Origin: Tanypteryx hageni | Lineage: Eukaryota; Arthropoda; Insecta; Odonata; Petaluridae | NCBI GenBank assembly: GCA_028673005.1 | Contig: CM054118.1 | Location: 86,305,855-86,369,854 of the forward strand | Direction of reading: 5' to 3' | Length of the DNA: 64,000 nucleotides | Shown here: positions 44,876 through 57,399 of the stretch, piece by piece | Position numbering within the stretch: position 1 is the stretch's first letter | Layout of the letters: each line of letters starts with the position of its first letter | Position numbers and translations under genes: made by a program | The notes under the pieces: generated by a model | Told to the model about the DNA's origin: nothing | Database searches by the model: none | What the model saw: the letters and a program-made list of their open reading frames with translations, nothing else

Positions 44876-46010
44876 AGGAAGAGCGAGATCAGGGAGGGGG
44901 GAGCAGGGAAGGGAGGGGGGAAGGGAGGGGGAGAAGGGAAGGGGGAGCAGGGAGGGAGGGAGCAGGGAGGGGGAGAGAAGGGAGGATGGAGAAGGGAGGG
45001 GGAGGAGGGAGGGGGAGCGGGGAGGGGGATCAGGGTGAGAGGGAGCAGGGAGGGGGGGCAGAGAGGGGGAGATGGGAGGGGGAGCAGGGAGGGTGGAGCA
45101 GAGAGGGGGAGTGGGGAGCAGTTAGGGGGGAGCAGGGAGGTGGGAGCATGGAGGGGGAAGCAGGGAGGGAGGGAGCAGGGAGGGGGGAGCAGGGAGGGGG
45201 AAGCAGGGATGGAGGGAGCAGGGAGGGGGCAGGGAGGGGGCAGGGAGGGGGCAGGGAGTGGGGAGGGGGGGCAGGGAGGGGGGGGCAGGGAGGGAGGCAG
45301 CAGGGAGGAGGAGCAGAGAGGAGGAGCAAGGAGGGGGGAGCAGGGAGGTGGGGGGCAGGGAGGGGGGAGCAGGGAGGGGGAGCAGGGAGGGGGAGACGGG
45401 AGGGGGCAGGGAGGGGGGGCAGGGAGGGGGGCAGGGAGGGGGGCAGGGAGGGGGCAGGGAGGGGGCAGGGAGGGGGGCAGGGAGGGGGGCAGGGAGGGGG
45501 GCAGGGAGGGGGTCAGGGAGGGGGGCAGGGAGGGGGGCAGGAAGGGGGTGATGTGAGGGGGAGCAGGGAGGGGAAGCAGGGAGGGGGAGCAGGGAGGGGG
45601 GAGCAGGGAGCGGGGAGCAGGGAGCGGGGAGCAGGGAGGTGGGGCAGGGAGGTGGGGCAGGGAGGGTGGAGCAGGGAGGGGGAGACGGGAGGGGGGCAGG
45701 GAGGGGGCAGGGAGGGGGCAGGGAGGGGGCAGGGAGGGGGCAGGGAGGGGGCAGGGAGGGGGCAGGGAGGGGGCAGGGAGGGGGCAGGGAGGGGGCAGGG
45801 AGGGGGCAGGGAGGGGGGGCAGGGAGGGGGTGATGTGAGGGGGAGCAGGGAGGGGAAGCAGGGAGGGGGGAGCAGGGAGGGGGGAGCAGGGAGGGATGGG
45901 GCAGCAGAGATGGAAGAGCAGAGAGGGGGGAGTGGGGAGCAGGGAGAGTGGGGTGCAGTGAGATAAAAAGTAGGGGGAGAGAGTAGGGAGAGAGAGAGAG
46001 GATATGGGAG
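44876..46010. repeat. 1.1-kb G-rich minisatellite
   Basis: Variants of GGGAGCAGGGAGG fill this stretch. From 45700 to 45830 it becomes an almost perfect 11-bp array (CAGGGAGGGGG). Frames stay open on both strands (a 425-codon Pro/Leu/Ser frame on the minus strand, Gly/Arg/Glu frames on the plus strand), but these reflect the repeat, not genes. Runs of three or more G are spaced closely enough to form G-quadruplexes (inference). Confidence 0.9.
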
Positions 46011-46367
46011 AAATTAAATTAGTGGGAAGTGGCAGGGATGGCTCATTGTCTGTCAAAGGTAAATCGCGGGATTTAAGCGCGAGGGAGGGGAAGAGTGACG
46101 GTGGTGGGCAACAGCGGCGAAAGAAGCACGCCTCCCCCACACGCACGCCGTTTGCGGTTTCTATGTGAACAAGTAAATTAGCGTTGCCGCCTCAGAGGTT
46201 GGATAGAGGGCTTCATAGACATTACGTGTAGTAGATGACGACGGAGAAGAATTTGTATAAGAGAATGTATATTGAGGACAACAAGAATATAAAGGCCAGG
46301 AATTCCAGAAAACTGTTTTCTGCGGCTGATTAGTCACTGGAGCGGGTCTAGGCAAAGTCGCCTCTAC

Positions 46368-47788
46368 CAGGGTTTCTCAACGTATGGGCCGCGGCCCAAT
46401 GGTAGGAGGCCGCGAAATGTTGAAATATTGTGCCGCAAGGTCCTTGCCCATATAGCGTATAGTGCCTACTATTTCCCACCTCTTCCCGCTTTTAGGGAAT
46501 ATCATTGTTCTGTCTTTCTCAAAAACTGTCCTACTCCAGCACCCTCGCGTAGCAAGGGAGCACCATCTGTTCCCTCTCTAATTATTTTCCGAAGTTTTAT
46601 TCTCGAACATATTATATCATAGGATACATTGCCTTATATTTCCAGAAACTAATCTTTAGTTCAAAGAGAAAGTTATATCAGAACCTTTTGGTTAATTACA
46701 ACTAATACAAAATGGAGAAACCTCCTAATATCCTTAATAATAATAAAAAGGAAGCATTTACAGTTCCTTTTTATTATTTTTACGGTTATTAGGAGGTCTC
46801 TTCATTTTTCATTAGTACCAATCTTGAGTGCTTCTCCTTTACCCCAATCTCCTGAATTGCCTTTCATAGTTTCTTTAGTTACGACTGTAGGGTGAAAGTT
46901 TTAAAATCCCTTTTTTTGGAGTTCTTCAAACTAATATCATAGTCTGCTTCCTCGTGTGAAAACATTAAAGTGATTTGTCAGTAAAATTGTTTCCTTTGAT
47001 GACAAGAACGGAGAACCATCTGCGCGCATATACAGCATCTGAAATCCAATGATAATTCTTTCTGTTTATTCTTCCATATTTGCCAGATAATTTTCTCCAT
47101 CATGTAATTTCCAACCATACTTTGCAAAATGATAAACAGGATTTATATTTTCCTTGCATAATTTACAATTTATATTTGGAATAACATTGCCTAAATATTG
47201 TATTGATTAATAATTTGTAAATAAATATTCAGTACCATAAGGGTTATTTGGTTGTAGAGTAATTATCAATCATTTCAATCTTCCTAGTAATATCAAGGCA
47301 TTGAGGAAAATTTCTTGTATAGTTTTGCGCCTCGCCTTTAAAAGTAATTTATTGGTGTAAATAGTGCGGCAATTAGGCAGCAGTATACTGTTTTTTATTA
47401 ATATCTAATGAGTTCCAAATAAAGTCAGTGCCAAGTTTCATTGGCAAAGGAACTAATTATTTCATTTTTCTGGTATTAAATGGCGCGCACTTTTTAGATG
47501 ATTTCATTTTCCGTTTTAAATATATTGTGTTCAGTGACATGCAGATTCATTTATAAGATGTAAATTCAGTTCTGCATTTCTTGTTTACAAGCAGCGCACT
47601 TGTATTCTTTGCATGAAATATTACTTTTTGAACATTTTGTATGAAAGATTTCATTAATATACGCTATTTTGTGTCGCAGGATCACTAATTATTAATTTAT
47701 CTGTAGTAATTTATGAAAAAATAATTTGTGGGCCGCAACATATATTTGCTCATTTTAATGGTCCGCAGAAAAAATTTGAAAACCCCTG
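46368..47788. mobile_element. hAT element, 1.4 kb, decayed TSD
   Basis: The ends CAGGGTTTCTCAACGTATGG and, inward from 47788, CAGGGGTTTTCAAATTTTTT lead to GGGCCGCGGCCC and (inverted) GGCCCAC/GCGGACC blocks. The flanks GCCTCTAC (46360-46367) and GCCTAGAC (47789-47796) agree at 6 of 8. No transposase frame is readable. An imperfect hairpin (46701-46818) lies inside. Confidence 0.7.
46701..46818. repeat. Imperfect hairpin inside the hAT element
   Basis: The arms of about 54 bp pair as ACTAATACAAAATGGAG/CTTCATTTTTCATTAGT, CCTCCTAATA/TTATTAGGAGG and AATAATAAAAAGGAA/TTCCTTTTTATTATT, with a loop of about ten bases. Confidence 0.7.
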
Positions 47789-47796
47789 GCCTAGAC

Positions 47797-48458
47797 TACC
47801 GATTTTAATGAGAGAAAATCAGTCAATTAATACAAGGAAAGTTTGTCATTTTGAAGGGTCTTTAAATTATTTTCCGCGAATTAGCATATTAACATCACGT
47901 TAAAGAATGTAATAATCTTGTTAGAATTAAATATTTTGTACATATCCTGTTACATATTGTACCCAATGGTTTTTTAGAAGAATGACAGAGAAATCTTCCC
48001 TTTAAATATTTATAGTGGCCAATTGGGTAAATAGCTGTTGGGGCGGACCGAGGAATTATGGCGAGATAGCACTCCATCGCCCCTATCCGTTAATGTTTAT
48101 TGAGATATTTACAAAGTAAAAGTTAATCTATTCATCGCTCTGTAAAACTATTGATAATGAAAAATTAAAAGGAATGCCATCAAGATTCTAGCCTGTTCCT
48201 AGATGTAAATTGATATCCAATATTTATTCAGTTGCATAGCACCTCCAAAACATTGGCGCCCCCCGTAGCTCGGGCGTAGCATAAAGCTATGGGATAAATG
48301 CCGGAATTCTCAATTGGAGTAGAGCCCTAATTACTTCAATGTCATTTTTTCTTAATAAATGGATGATTTCAGTCTCATTTTAAATAGAAATTCACATGGT
48401 GTACACAAATTATCTTTACAAAGTTTATCTGAAATACAAAAATACAGGAACGATCTAC
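47797..48458. other. No gene recognised
   Basis: AT-rich; a short GC-richer patch at 48255-48290 (GGCGCCCCCCGTAGCTCGGG) was not identified. Confidence 0.4.
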
Positions 48459-48459
48459 A

Positions 48460-49046
48460 TAGGGTTTGCGCTGTCTGTGAGAGAAACTCATAAAGTTTAT
48501 GAGACATGAAAGGCAGCTTCTTTTGAGAACATGATTTTTTTTTAAATCGCTGTCATTGTCCAGTAACGCATGGAACTTGTTCATTTCGCCTGGGATGGCC
48601 CGTCATCTGGCATGGTAGCAAGCAGCAGTTGCAACTTGTATGCATGCGGGCGTATACGTTTACGCAAAACCTTATGCACTGTTGACTGTGACATTTGTAG
48701 CTGACTGATTCTCGCGGACTGCGGGCAAACGCTCGTCATACACGATCCACATTTTCATCTGATACGACCATCTTTCCCATGAATAAGACTTCCCATGTCC
48801 TAAAACTGTTCATACCAAGCCCGTATCGATGGTCTTAAAGGCGACAGCCCATGATACAATGTTTGGAAGTTTTTTTTGGAGCTGCGTATCTGATGTTGTT
48901 GTAATAAACCACTCCACGCACTGCGCTTATCACTACTGACGTTTAGATGGTTCACTTCGCTCTGGTTAACGTATCACCGGTGATACGTACCGGCGTTTTA
49001 CTCAATTTAACCTTATGAGATTCTCTCACAAATTGAGCAAACCCTG
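48460..49046. mobile_element. DUF4817-type DNA transposon, decayed
   Basis: The left end AGGGTTTGCGCTGTCTGTGA and, inward from 49046, CAGGGTTTGCTCAATTTGTG form imperfect terminal repeats continuing through GAGAGAA(A/T)CTCATAA. TA lies at both outer edges, as for mariner-related elements. Inside are an HTH remnant on the minus strand and an 18-bp palindrome CGTATCACCGGTGATACG (48970-48987). Confidence 0.6.
48580..48870 (-). pseudogene. DUF4817-like helix-turn-helix transposase remnant
   Basis: Minus-strand pieces read RPSIRAWYEQF, then ARISQLQMSQSTVHKVLRKR followed by IRPHAYKLQLL, matching the helix-turn-helix plus KPYRLQLLQ pattern of insect transposon proteins with DUF4817. Stops and frameshifts are present. 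The catalytic part is missing. Confidence 0.65.
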
Positions 49047-49412
49047 TATGTGTAGATTGCCTCTGTATTGATCTATTTCAAATTAAAGTTGTAAAGATAA
49101 TATGTGGATATCCTGTATAACACCTGGCCACAGTTTCTTCTTACACAAGAAAAAAAAGAAGCAATTTTATAAAGTAAGCTTTTGCTCGTTACATGAGTCA
49201 TCCAAATGCGAATAAAAATACCTTATGATATATGCTCCGTGCTTCGACTTTATGAAAGGGGGATTTTAAAACTTTAATAACGCTTCCCGTTTATCGACGA
49301 GGGTCTCCTATAGAGTTTATACGATCAAGGGCCTTCGAAAGTGGAAGACCTTTTTGGGACAGCAATCGAGTCGTGTGGGTGTCATGCATTCGAAAGGACC
49401 TCCAGCCCAGAG
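49047..49412. other. No gene recognised
   Basis: Single-copy-looking sequence with no coding signal. Confidence 0.35.
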
Positions 49413-49690
49413 GGAGGAAGGGAAGAGGCGAGAGAGAGAGGGAGGAGAGAGAGGAGGGAGGGAGGAGAGAGAGGAGTGAGGGAGGAGAGAGAGGAGGGAG
49501 GGAGGAGAGAGAGGGAAGAGAGAGAGGAGGGAGGGAGGACAGAGAGGAGAGAGAGGAGGGAGGAAGGAGAGAGAGGAGGGAGGGAGGAGAGAGGAGGGAG
49601 GGAAGAGAGAGAGAGAGAGGAGGGAGGGAGGAGAGAGAGGAGGGAGGGAGGAGAGAGCGGAGAAGAGGGGAGTGAAGAGGATGGAGCTGC
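49413..49690. repeat. GA-rich minisatellite
   Basis: GAGGAGGGAGGGAGGAGAGA-type units. The Arg/Glu/Gly-rich ORFs here are spurious. Confidence 0.9.
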
Positions 49691-49938
49691 GGAATAAATT
49701 TATTGATAGGACGAGATAGAGATTAGGAAAGCCACTCCTCTAAGAACCAAAGGCGCGCGAATGTGGTGCAAAGTGGACGGCCCCGTGGGTATCTAACGGA
49801 GGCTCCGACACGCCCTCTCGACCACGCCTCACCTTCTCGATCTTGACTTTCTCCTCGTGCACACGGGGAGTGTCTTTTATCCCCTATTTAGAAAAAGTTT
49901 ATCCATTAAGCAGACACAAATTATTCTAGAAGTCAAGA

Positions 49939-50205
49939 CAGTGGCGTAAATATGGGTACGCAAGTTACGCGATCGCGTAAGGGCCCAAGACCAAGGGGGC
50001 CCTCACCCTTGCATCCATTGTTTATAACAATTTATAAATTTAATTATTCATAATAAATATAAATACTTTGTTTATCAAAATTCTATATTTATGTTATTTC
50101 TATTAATTTCCATTACACTCAGAACACACTAACAAATATTCAATTATTAAGTGGGGCCCTGAGAGATTTTTTGCAAGGGGCCCAAAAGCTATAGTTACGC
50201 CACTG
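49939..50205. mobile_element. hAT MITE with perfect 8-bp TSD
   Basis: The ends CAGTGGCGTAA and TTACGCCACTG are perfect inverted repeats. Flanks AGTCAAGA (49931-49938 and 50206-50213) are identical. Subterminal GGGCCC blocks occur on both sides. 267 bp, non-coding. Confidence 0.88.
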
Positions 50206-50407
50206 AGTCAAGATGGAGAATTAGGTGCAGACGAAAGTACATCTGTTCTTCTATAGAACAGGTATAAACCAAAGAAGATTGAAAAATTCCAAATTTGTAT
50301 CAACCAAGCATCGGATAGAGAAGGAGGTCGTTTGGGGGAAGTTGATACAGTTTGGCTTGTCCTACCCCAGCGCGAGAAGTATCCCATTCTGAAACAGGAA
50401 TTAGTCT

Positions 50408-50478
50408 GCCTCGGTAGTTTAGTGGTTAGAAAACCCGCTCGGCAAGTGGAAGACCTAGGTTAGATTCCCGTTCAAGGC
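50408..50478 (+). pseudogene. tRNA-like sequence
   Basis: The acceptor GCCTCGG/TCAAGGC pairs with one mismatch; A box GTTTAGTGGTTAG; B box GGTTAGATTCC with one change from consensus. The loop region GCTCGGCAAGTGG aligns with the tRNA-like cores at 9.5-10 kb. The T-stem is poor, so it is a pseudogene or SINE head. Confidence 0.5.
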
Positions 50479-50485
50479 AGAATCA

Positions 50486-51990
50486 TTCTCCGGCTTTTTC
50501 AGAAATAAAAAAGAAAAATTTCCAAATCTACCATAAAACCCCTCAACGATAGACTCGAACAAAAAATGCGTATCTCATCGAAAAAATCAAATATTTCAAA
50601 ACCGCAAGGAATGTGTTGGAGGAGGTGCAGAAGGGATGGCGGTGGGGATTCTGCGTCGAGAGAATATTCAAGAGGGGACGCGCTGATCACTTCCATATTC
50701 ATCCAAATCGCACTGATCTGGAAATTAATTTCTTAAGGCGATTACGCCATCCATTTATTTAAGCCTAGATCCGGCCGGTGAAATGTCTGTACCTCTTCTG
50801 GCCTGTGGGATCTCATTGACCCCACACTTACTATTCAATTAAATGCTAAAATCATTTTTAAAGTAGTTTAAAACTTTATTAACTTAATGTGTGTTTATTT
50901 AAAACATTTTAAGCATTGTATTGAGGTAAACAAAATAAGTACTATAAAACAAATCGGTAAAATCTTCCTCTTCTCCCTATGCTGGCATTTTCACAGTTTC
51001 TGGTAGACAAAATAAAATAAAAGAGATAAAAGATAATCGAGCAGTGAATAAGTGAATTAAAAATAATAATGATAAATTGTGGTAATTTTTTCAAAATTAA
51101 AAATAAAAGAACACTTGTACAAAACATATACCTTATTCCCGGCCGTTGGGGTTTGTAGACCTCTGTTGAAACAACACAATAAAAATGTTGATACACACAA
51201 AATGTTCAAGTTGGGACTCTGAACTTGAGCGAGGCTGAGACTAAACTGAAAATCCATATATCAATCGACGATCGTGGATTTGTATTACCTTTGTTTTAAA
51301 CATTTGAAGTCGGAGTGGGACTTGTGAGATCCCACCGGCCTGTTCTAGTGTTAATACGCATTGATGTAAAAGTCGTAATTAAAGACACTCGGTTGAAGTT
51401 TCGATAAAATTTATTTATTTGATTTTCCTTAAATGGGTAAAATAATATTTTGCGAATATCTACCGGAAGGCGGAGTCACTGAATCGTGTATGAGGGTAGC
51501 AGCCGTGAGACACGGTCATTGGAAAGCGCGAGAATCTAGCTGCGTTAGCCGTTTTTGTTTTCTAAAAAGAAGGAAGAAAAACCGAGAGAGAAAGAGAATT
51601 CAAAACCTTACTCTCGGATGGATCAGTTAAAACTCGAAAATGCGACGCGTGTCGTCGGCATAAAGAGAGGACGAGGGAAATATATAATTGTCGCACGCTG
51701 GAGATTTGCGTTAAGTGAATGCAAGCGCCCCGCGTCTAATCAAAATGGAAGTTTATATTAATCGCCTGAGACGGAGAGTGGGTGGGAAACTAAGATTTAG
51801 TCGGGAATGTTTTCTCCTTGGTCAGAGTGAAAAGGGAAAGTTGGAGGTACTAAAATGACACGAAATTTTCCACGGAAAATTTTTCCGATCCCTTGCAATA
51901 CGCGGTCGAATGACTCAAGGCCGCTAGAACATGTATAAGTGGCGACCAAAAATGGGTTCACTGTAGGAGATCCCAGGAGGTGGGGGCGCT
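50486..51990. other. No gene recognised
   Basis: AT-rich. No ORF has a recognisable domain, and no repeat boundary was found. Confidence 0.4.
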
Positions 51991-51999
51991 ACTCTATTT

Positions 52000-52326
52000 G
52001 TTTGTTTGAATGCCCAGTCAATTCGCCTCTCTTACAGCGCAAACGGGTATCTCAGAGGTAGTGCAATGAATAACCGGGGAGGGAGGAGGGAAACCCGGTG
52101 GCGGCATTTGCCTGCTCTTACGAAGAACACCAGAGGGGCCAACAGCTTAACGTCCCTTCCGAAGGACGGAACAGATGAATTTGCGCGGTCTCCTCAAACT
52201 ACGCAAACAGGGGGCCGGGTGACCTTGAGAAAAATCCTACTCGCGCAGGATTCGTACCCGATGACTTTTTCAAGCATCGGGCGAGTAGCAGCCAGCGTCC
52301 TAACCACTACACCACCGGCACCCCCC
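52000..52326 (-). mobile_element. tRNA-derived SINE, copy 3
   Basis: The most complete copy. On the minus strand: head GTGGTGTAGTGGTTAGGACG, a hairpin-containing variable region, B-box-like TACGAATCC, a body with CCGTCCTTCGGAAGGGACG and CCACCGGGTTTCCC, and a tail with TTCATTGCACTACCTCTGAG and GGGCATTCAAACAAAC. The tail matches copy 2, not copy 1. Confidence 0.8.
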
Positions 52327-52378
52327 TCTCTCTGTTAATTGCTCCAGCGGAGGCGGCAATCCTTTCGTAAAGTACCGT

Positions 52379-52644
52379 CAGGGCCGGCCCGAAGTAGGGG
52401 CGAGCCGGGCGGCTGCCCGGGGCGCTAATCCGATCATCTATGTATATTTTACTTGCAAGTGAATACGTTTTGGAAAAAAATTTACATCGCGGGATAGGCG
52501 AAAATCTACTTGAAATTCCTATTTCCTTTCATTATCAATTATTTTATAGAGCAATGGATAAATGAGCAAGTTTTTCTAAAAATATGTAAACAAAAATTTA
52601 CGGACGGGGGCGCTGGAGCACTTTCTCGCCCGGGGCCGCCCCTG
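52379..52644. mobile_element. hAT MITE, 8-bp TSD with two transitions
   Basis: Ends CAGGGCCGGCCC and (inverted) CAGGGGCGGCCCC. The flanks AGTACCGT (52371-52378) and AATACCAT (52645-52652) match at 6 of 8; both differences are transitions. Subterminal GCCCGGGGCG blocks on both sides. Confidence 0.75.
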
Positions 52645-52652
52645 AATACCAT

Positions 52653-54620
52653 CGACCTTTCGCTGGAAGAATACCAGATGTTTACCATTTTTTGAATTCG
52701 ACCTCTTGCCGAGTCTTGGGAATCCCAAATCTGTTTTAAATTGGTTTGGAATAGCTTTTCCGAAACTAGCTTTCCCTACTCCTTTACGATCCCCCTCCTA
52801 CGTTAACGTTCATATTCATTTCTAAATAGTACAAAGCTCTTAAATCTCTTTGAGCTTTCGTTGGAGAAGGATCACTTTTCCTCAACGGTGTGTGAACAGA
52901 AGAGTGTAACATTTCATTATAGGATAGTATACTTCGTTCAACGAAAAATAATTTATTTTTGAAGCTGAAGGAATCTTCATTCATGAAAAGGAAAACTGCG
53001 CATACGTAGTGTTTATTTTCTTTCTTTAATCGAGGAGGTATTTCATACGATATAACGTGTTTCAGTTTCTATTCGAAAATTATTTTATTGCTTTCCGCTC
53101 AAAAGTCCTAAATGTTTTGAGTTTTGATAAAATTGTAGATAAGTAGTTATAAAAGATAGCTTGAATACGCAGCTAAATCAGTTACAAATATAACATCTTA
53201 AAAATTTTAACTATGAACCCTATTGAATGTTTACTCATTTTTGAAGAGTTAGTTTACAGTAATGTACTCCTGTATTCAGTCCTTGTATTGAGTCCACGTA
53301 AATTTATCGGTTTATATACACAAGACAACTTATGAATACGAAAGGATTCCTTTACCTAGAAGAACGAGGATCGGCGGAATGGAATGGAATTTTGTCGTAA
53401 GCCCGATGCCAGTGTTTTTGTATTTGCACTATTCTTTTTGTAAATTATATCCTTATAAAAGATAATGTATATTAGTTTTACTAGTGGAAATTATTCTCAT
53501 CAACAACTTTCCAAATAAGTGTGTGTATATATAGGGTTACGTTTGCTTTCGTACTTATTTGTACATCTTATAAATCCGCGATAATTTGCTAATGCTCAGA
53601 AAGTTATAAAAGTTCGAGAGGTAGTTCGAAAATATCTTTAAGGGTGGATTACTAAAGTAAGATTTGATATATGGTCTGGTATGTATTATTAAAAGGTGAA
53701 GAAAGAGTAAAGTGTCTTGGTAGGAACGCGAGTTTGAGGATTGTTCTAAACAGTTTTAAAAAATACTTTGATAAAATTCAATAAATAAACGCAATGAATG
53801 TATTAGTTCTATTCGATGACTAGAAAATTAATCAATATATAATACGACGAAAAGTCGAATAAAGTACAAATGTGTATATTTGAAATACGATCGAAAAATC
53901 TATAAAATCTAGTAAATGGAATTTTTTAGACATAATGCTAATCATTAGTTATATTTTTTTGTGTTTCTTAGCCATCTTAGTCTTACCATTTTTTTTTATA
54001 ATTACATTTATATTAATTTATTTATACATTTATCTATGCCATTTCTCTATTAAAGCAATCATTTTATTTTATTATTAAACTAGAGTTTTAGTAGGTAAAG
54101 TCAAACACCTAAACACAAGATTAATATAACATGATATTGCGTGAATGTTGCCCTATACCGTATTTCGTTGACCGTATGTAAATGTACCGAATTCAAATCC
54201 CATAACAATTTCTCCAAATAATAATAGAATTATTAACACCTACTTCTTCATTGGATTTTAAAATATCTTAAAATGAAAATACGAAGTTTGATGTAGGAAT
54301 GCATAAATAATTGGTTTTGTTTTCTTATAGTCCACATAAATATCGCATCTAATTAGGCTTGTAAATTGACAAAATAACCCAAATATATTGGAATTTTTGA
54401 TTGATCATTAAGGTAACGGGACAGACTTTTAATCAAATGTGCGGCGAGTTTTATAAGTTTCGTTCAAGCAGATATAATATTATATGTTTATCTTTATATT
54501 TATGCAACGAATTCTTTCCATCAGTTCGTTCTGGGATTCATCGACAGAAACCCATCAGCTTGTCTCCACTCTCTATCGATGAAAAAAGTCATATTTGTTC
54601 ATACCACAAAATTTCGCTGG
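52653..54620. other. AT-rich region, no gene recognised
   Basis: A long AT-rich stretch with only short ORFs lacking family resemblance. Confidence 0.5.
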
Positions 54621-54680
54621 CAGGGGGGCGCCACGGAGATATCTTGCACCCGAGCGCCAAATACCCTAGAAGCGGCCCTG
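54621..54680. mobile_element. Possible 60-bp hAT MITE remnant
   Basis: CAGGGGGGCGCC at the left and (inverted) CAGGGCCGCTTC at the right enclose 60 bases of GC-rich sequence in an AT-rich region. The flanking 8-mers TTCGCTGG and GTCGCAAG agree at only 5 positions. Confidence 0.3.
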
Positions 54681-57058
54681 GTCGCAAGAGAGAAAACGAT
54701 TGGTTCGATGGAAATATGCACTCTTCCTCATTGGACGAATGGCGCCGTGTTTGACACGTAATCTCCAGGGAGAATCGTTAACGAGTTGATGAACGAGGAA
54801 GTATCTAGGAGTGGATGTGAAGCAAAATAAGTGATAAAGTGACTTAAAAATAAATGAAAATTCTATGAGAAAATGGAGGAAACGTACACTAATAGATGCT
54901 ACGCTATTTGCCAGCGAAATGTTTTCATTGAGTATTCTTCGGGAATAAGTGGCATTTAATGTAGAAATGTACACTCTAATTTTCAGTTTTCCATCTTTTA
55001 CACATTCTGATATATAAAGGAACAAAAAATTTTATATGAGCCCCAATCCAAATTTGTAAATTTCAAAACACAAATCTAAAGAAAAACAAATGACAGCAGT
55101 ACATAAATCTACCGCATAAGTTTACGGTTTCGACGCAATTATAATGTTGAAATCTAGAAATTGATTTTTTCATGAAATCATTACTTTTCCCTTTACGTAT
55201 GGAGTAAGTAAAGAAGAGTGGAAAGATAAACACGACATTCGTGCATATCGGACATGCAAGATAGAGGTGTTCTTTACTATTTTTGTAATCATGTCAATAA
55301 GAAAATATTAATGGCTTAGTATGTCTACGAACTGAAATGCCAGGAGTGGTGACAAGGAAATATCGAATTTTGGATTCACCGACTTATTTCCTAATCAATT
55401 GTAATTCACAATACAATCGGCTATTACTTAAAATATACCTTACTCGAATAGTTATAATATAATCTGTATATTCACTTAATACCTTCGTCGTAAATTACCC
55501 ATTTATTTTTACTTACAAACGTTGTCTATACTTAAAGAAAATATACGTATTTACGATCATTTCTTCGTCATAAATAATCTATTTCATTTCATTTTCCAAA
55601 TGTTGCGTGCGCACAAAAAAATTAAACTATCTAGTGGTGCCCGCAAAAACTTTTGCGAAGTCAGTCAGAAATCGGCATGTTTAACCGAGCAGTCACACAC
55701 AGTTCGAAGATTGATTTATTTTGCAATTATCTACGACTCGTCTGTGACAATGAGGTTCACTTAATAACAAAGTGAAACAAAATGATGATGGCTGCAACAA
55801 CAATTTAACTCAATGAATCATAAAAAAGATATACCGCATTACAATCTCGTGCATCCCGTCAGCCAAACCGACTTTTTGCATTGGTGTTTACGAGGAATAT
55901 ACGGATAATGCTATCAAGTAGCAAGTAATGGAAGAAGAAACTGCAAAAGTGTTTTTTTTTACTTTTTTAAACGCATATATCTCGACTGTTTTTGAGAATT
56001 GAGCCTTGTCACTTTCGCGATTTCCGTTATGTAACAAATACTATCGAATCGGGGAATTTGATAAAAACCGATGAAATCGTCGATTCTACTATTAGAACTA
56101 ATTACGCAGCGAGTTTCCTTCAACCCTCCCCCAACAACCCCTCACTTGGACAAAAAAACATTTCCATGGGCCTGCTTACGCTATCATCACGATGCAAGAA
56201 TGACTGTTAAATAACAATGGCGAATTATAATAGTACGTTCAAACGATCGCCCAAGACGCGGAATAACCTTTGTTAACTCCGGTCGAGACTCAAGAATACG
56301 TCGTATTTTATACAATAAACCCTGAAGTCTAATGTGGCGTCACGACAGGAATACATATTCATCGACTGACATAACATTCACGTAGATAGGAAGTTATAAT
56401 TGAGTCCGCCGCGTAAGTGACGCCGCTCAAATTTTGAAAATGAGTGCACATAGATAGTTAAAAAATAGAAGTGAAGTGAAGAAAAGAGTGCCTCCCCCGG
56501 GCATATATTAGGGCTACAAAAATTGTACTAATTTAGTAAAAATTTCCATATTTTTCTAAACTTCGTACCGTTTGCGCTATCATCGAACATTATCGCAGCG
56601 GACGAAATTTTACAGAGAGAAAAACTTGCGGGAGGGAAAACATAAAATTTCAACCTTTCAAATGTACAGCCATGGATAGAATTAGCATTTATTTCACGCA
56701 ACCGAATCTTTTCGCGTTAATTTCATTTTTACTATCCTTTTTGGATTTGCTATGCATGTTCATAAAAGATGAAAGAAAAAATAAATGCAGCTTGCGAGAT
56801 ATCTTTTCCCCGCAATTTTAAGCACGACTCGGTCGCGCTGCCAAATACAATTGTGGCACTTGCTGAAAAGGGGAAAATTTAGTAGTATTTGAATTATCGC
56901 GTCGTTTTGGGGCGCGATGCACCGAGTCGCATATTAGAAAAGTTTTTAAAGCTGCCTATATAGTGAATTTTAACATAATAAATGCTGTAAAATTCTCAGG
57001 CAAGAATTATAATAGAGAGATTTTAGTGGAGTCATCGAGAAACAAAAAAACGAAAAAC
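54681..57058. other. AT-rich region, no gene recognised
   Basis: No coding or repeat structure was recognised. Confidence 0.5.
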
Positions 57059-57399
57059 TCTCTCTCTCTGTCTCTCCCTCTGCCTCTCTCTGTCTCTTCT
57101 CACGAGCTTCTCTACGCAGGGCAACTCCATAGCCATCGGCCCAATGACAATGACATTTGATGAAACTTTTCTTCCTTTTTTAAATATCTTCATATATGTT
57201 TTATAATATCTAAGAATTATGTGATTCATCATGATATTTTCATTTCATGAACGAGGAATAATATACACCAAGACAGTACAATAAATTAGAGGATTTTCTA
57301 TCTTACAGCGTAACGTTCGGAGATGCTTTATTCATGCATGGTCCCTTTTGGAGCTTTCCCTTCAGGAGAAGGACATCAACAGCCGCATGCACAGAATGA

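Noticed and set aside
44869..46146. 425-codon minus-strand ORF rich in Pro, Leu and Ser
   Set aside because: It is the translation of a G-rich minisatellite; frames on the other strand are equally open, and there are no start context, splice or domain signals.
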